Positions 13,498 through 14,522 of a stretch of 14,522 nucleotides of DNA are shown here, one piece after another. A program made the translations under genes and the position numbers. Position 1 is the first letter of the stretch, and every line of letters starts with the position of its first letter. This DNA is from CAYQLT01 sp964418425 (GTDB taxonomy: Bacteria > Bacillota > Limnochordia > Limnochordales > Geochordaceae). A model generated the notes under the pieces. That model searched no databases. It was given only the letters and a program-made list of their open reading frames with translations, and was not told where the DNA came from. Location of the stretch: NCBI GenBank assembly GCA_964418425.1, contig CAYQLT010000062.1:1-14522 (forward strand). Direction: 5' to 3'.

Positions 13498-14466
13498 GCG
13501 CCTATAAGGACGACGAGCGGCGGGAGGACTTCTGGCAGATGGTCGAGCGGGCCAAGGCGGACCCGCAGGTGGGGATCATCGCGGTGCATGAGGAGTCCAG
13601 GTTCTACCGCAACCGCTACCGGGCCGCCGCGACCAAGGCGGAGCTGTTGGAACACGGCGTGACGGTGCAGACGGCCCGCTCGGACCACGATCCCCGCACG
13701 CCGGCCGGGCTCTGGATGCAGGCCATCGAGGAGACGATGGCGCACGCTGTTTACGGGACCGAACCTTGACAGGGAGCCTATGTTCCGCTGCGCGGGCTGT
13801 GGCGGGCATCTGATCGGCTCCGCGCATGGCACCATGGCCCGAAGGCGGCGCGAGTACGTTTGCGCCGAGGCCCGCTACTCCGGTCGTTGCCGAACCGTCT
13901 GGGTGGATGCGGAGGGCGTAGAACGGGCGATCTTGGACCACGTACGGCTTCACTACTTGACCGAGGATTATGTCCGCGCCGTGGCGGCGGAGGCGCGCCG
14001 CCTGCTGGAGACGGAGGACTGGGAGGATCCGACGGCGGAGCTACGGCGAAGGCTGGCGGAGATCGAGCACCAGATTGCCAACGTGCGGTCGGTGATCCTG
14101 GCAGGAGACGACCCTCAGGTGCTGGCAGCGGACCTCAACCGCCTGGTGGCCGCCGCCGAGACGCTGCGGGGGCAGTTGACGCAGGCAAGCCGCCCACGGG
14201 GGGCCCTGGAGGTGTCCGAGGAGCGGGTGCTCGAGTGGCTGTCCGAGGTCCTGCGCGCGGTTGACAACGGAGACGTCCCTGCGTTGCGCTAGGTGGTCCG
14301 GGCGTTTGTCGGGCGGGCGACCCTGGACACGGAGCGCCACCGGCTGCTTGTAGCGTTCCTACCCGACCCTCGCTCGGACCATCACCCGGCCGCTTTGCTG
14401 GTGCCCCTGCCTCAGCGCGACGTGTTGGTATCCCCGGCAGGGTCCGTACACGTCGCGTTTATCTGA
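13493..14466 (+). pseudogene. Large serine recombinase relic: truncated, internally deleted, with a nonsense codon
   Basis: Two frames hold pieces of one serine recombinase. The first (about 13493-13769) is the second half of the catalytic resolvase domain: YKDDERREDFWQMVERAKAD, HEESRFYRNRYRAAATKAEL and DPRTPAGLWMQAIEETMA. The N-terminus with the nucleophilic Ser is missing. The second (13780 on) is the zinc ribbon (Cys4, Cys7, Cys28 and Cys37 of the MFRCAGCGG frame) and the long coiled coil (RRRLAEIEHQIANVRSVILA). The roughly 100-130-residue recombinase domain between them is absent and the frame changes. The second frame meets TAG at 14290-14292, but reading continues in frame as VVRAFVGRATLDTERHRLLV to TGA 14464-14466. 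A CAG-to-TAG change is the simplest explanation. These enzymes integrate phages or conjugative elements. Confidence 0.82.
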
Positions 14467-14522
14467 GACGCGGGCAGTCCCTTGCAGCAGACGGCGTAGC
14501 CGACCCCCGGCGGCTATCGGTG

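Overview
The window reads as chromosome of a GC-rich (about 70% by eye), probably thermophilic or spore-former-related Gram-positive. Limnochordia, Thermaerobacter or Symbiobacterium relatives would fit. The taxonomic guess rests on base composition, strong Shine-Dalgarno sites with frequent GTG/TTG starts, use of GatCAB, and the style of the transposases. It is an inference.

Left half (1-8126), ordinary chromosomal genes. A 5'-truncated gatB (tRNA-dependent amidotransferase subunit B) is followed by a roughly 500-base gap that ends in a strong leader hairpin. Then comes a compact same-strand run: a methylthioadenosine/methylthioinosine phosphorylase (mtnP-like), methylthioribose-1-phosphate isomerase (mtnA), glutamyl-tRNA synthetase (gltX) and a DUF92 membrane protein overlapping gltX. 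mtnP and mtnA are consecutive steps of methionine salvage. gltX and gatB belong together biochemically, because a non-discriminating GluRS supplies the misacylated Glu-tRNA(Gln) that GatCAB repairs. Two minus-strand genes follow: a small helical protein of unknown function and a complete methyl-accepting chemotaxis protein.

Right half (8300-14522), an accessory, decaying region. It begins with a frameshifted relic of a uroporphyrinogen-decarboxylase-superfamily gene, then an intact Phd/YefM-PIN (VapC-like) toxin-antitoxin pair with a repeat-rich promoter. Next is an IS630-family element of about 1.83 kb, delimited by terminal inverted repeats in CTAG (TA) target contexts. It holds a transposase that appears to lack its first catalytic Asp, a 108-residue passenger gene and an unusually long, highly structured leader. 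The element abuts the C-terminal remnant of an ISLre2/UPF0236-type transposase. A second toxin-antitoxin-like pair (unrecognised helical protein plus RelE/ParE-like toxin) has a good sigma-A-type promoter and ends exactly at a solo copy of the same IS end. The window closes with a minus-strand parA-like fragment joined to a serine-recombinase relic that has lost its N-terminus, central domain and one sense codon.

I found no CRISPR array, rRNA or tRNA. Nothing here is convincingly a new multi-gene system. The best leads are the passenger-carrying IS630 element with its structured leader, the second toxin-antitoxin pair, and the base-specificity question in the mtnP-like enzyme.
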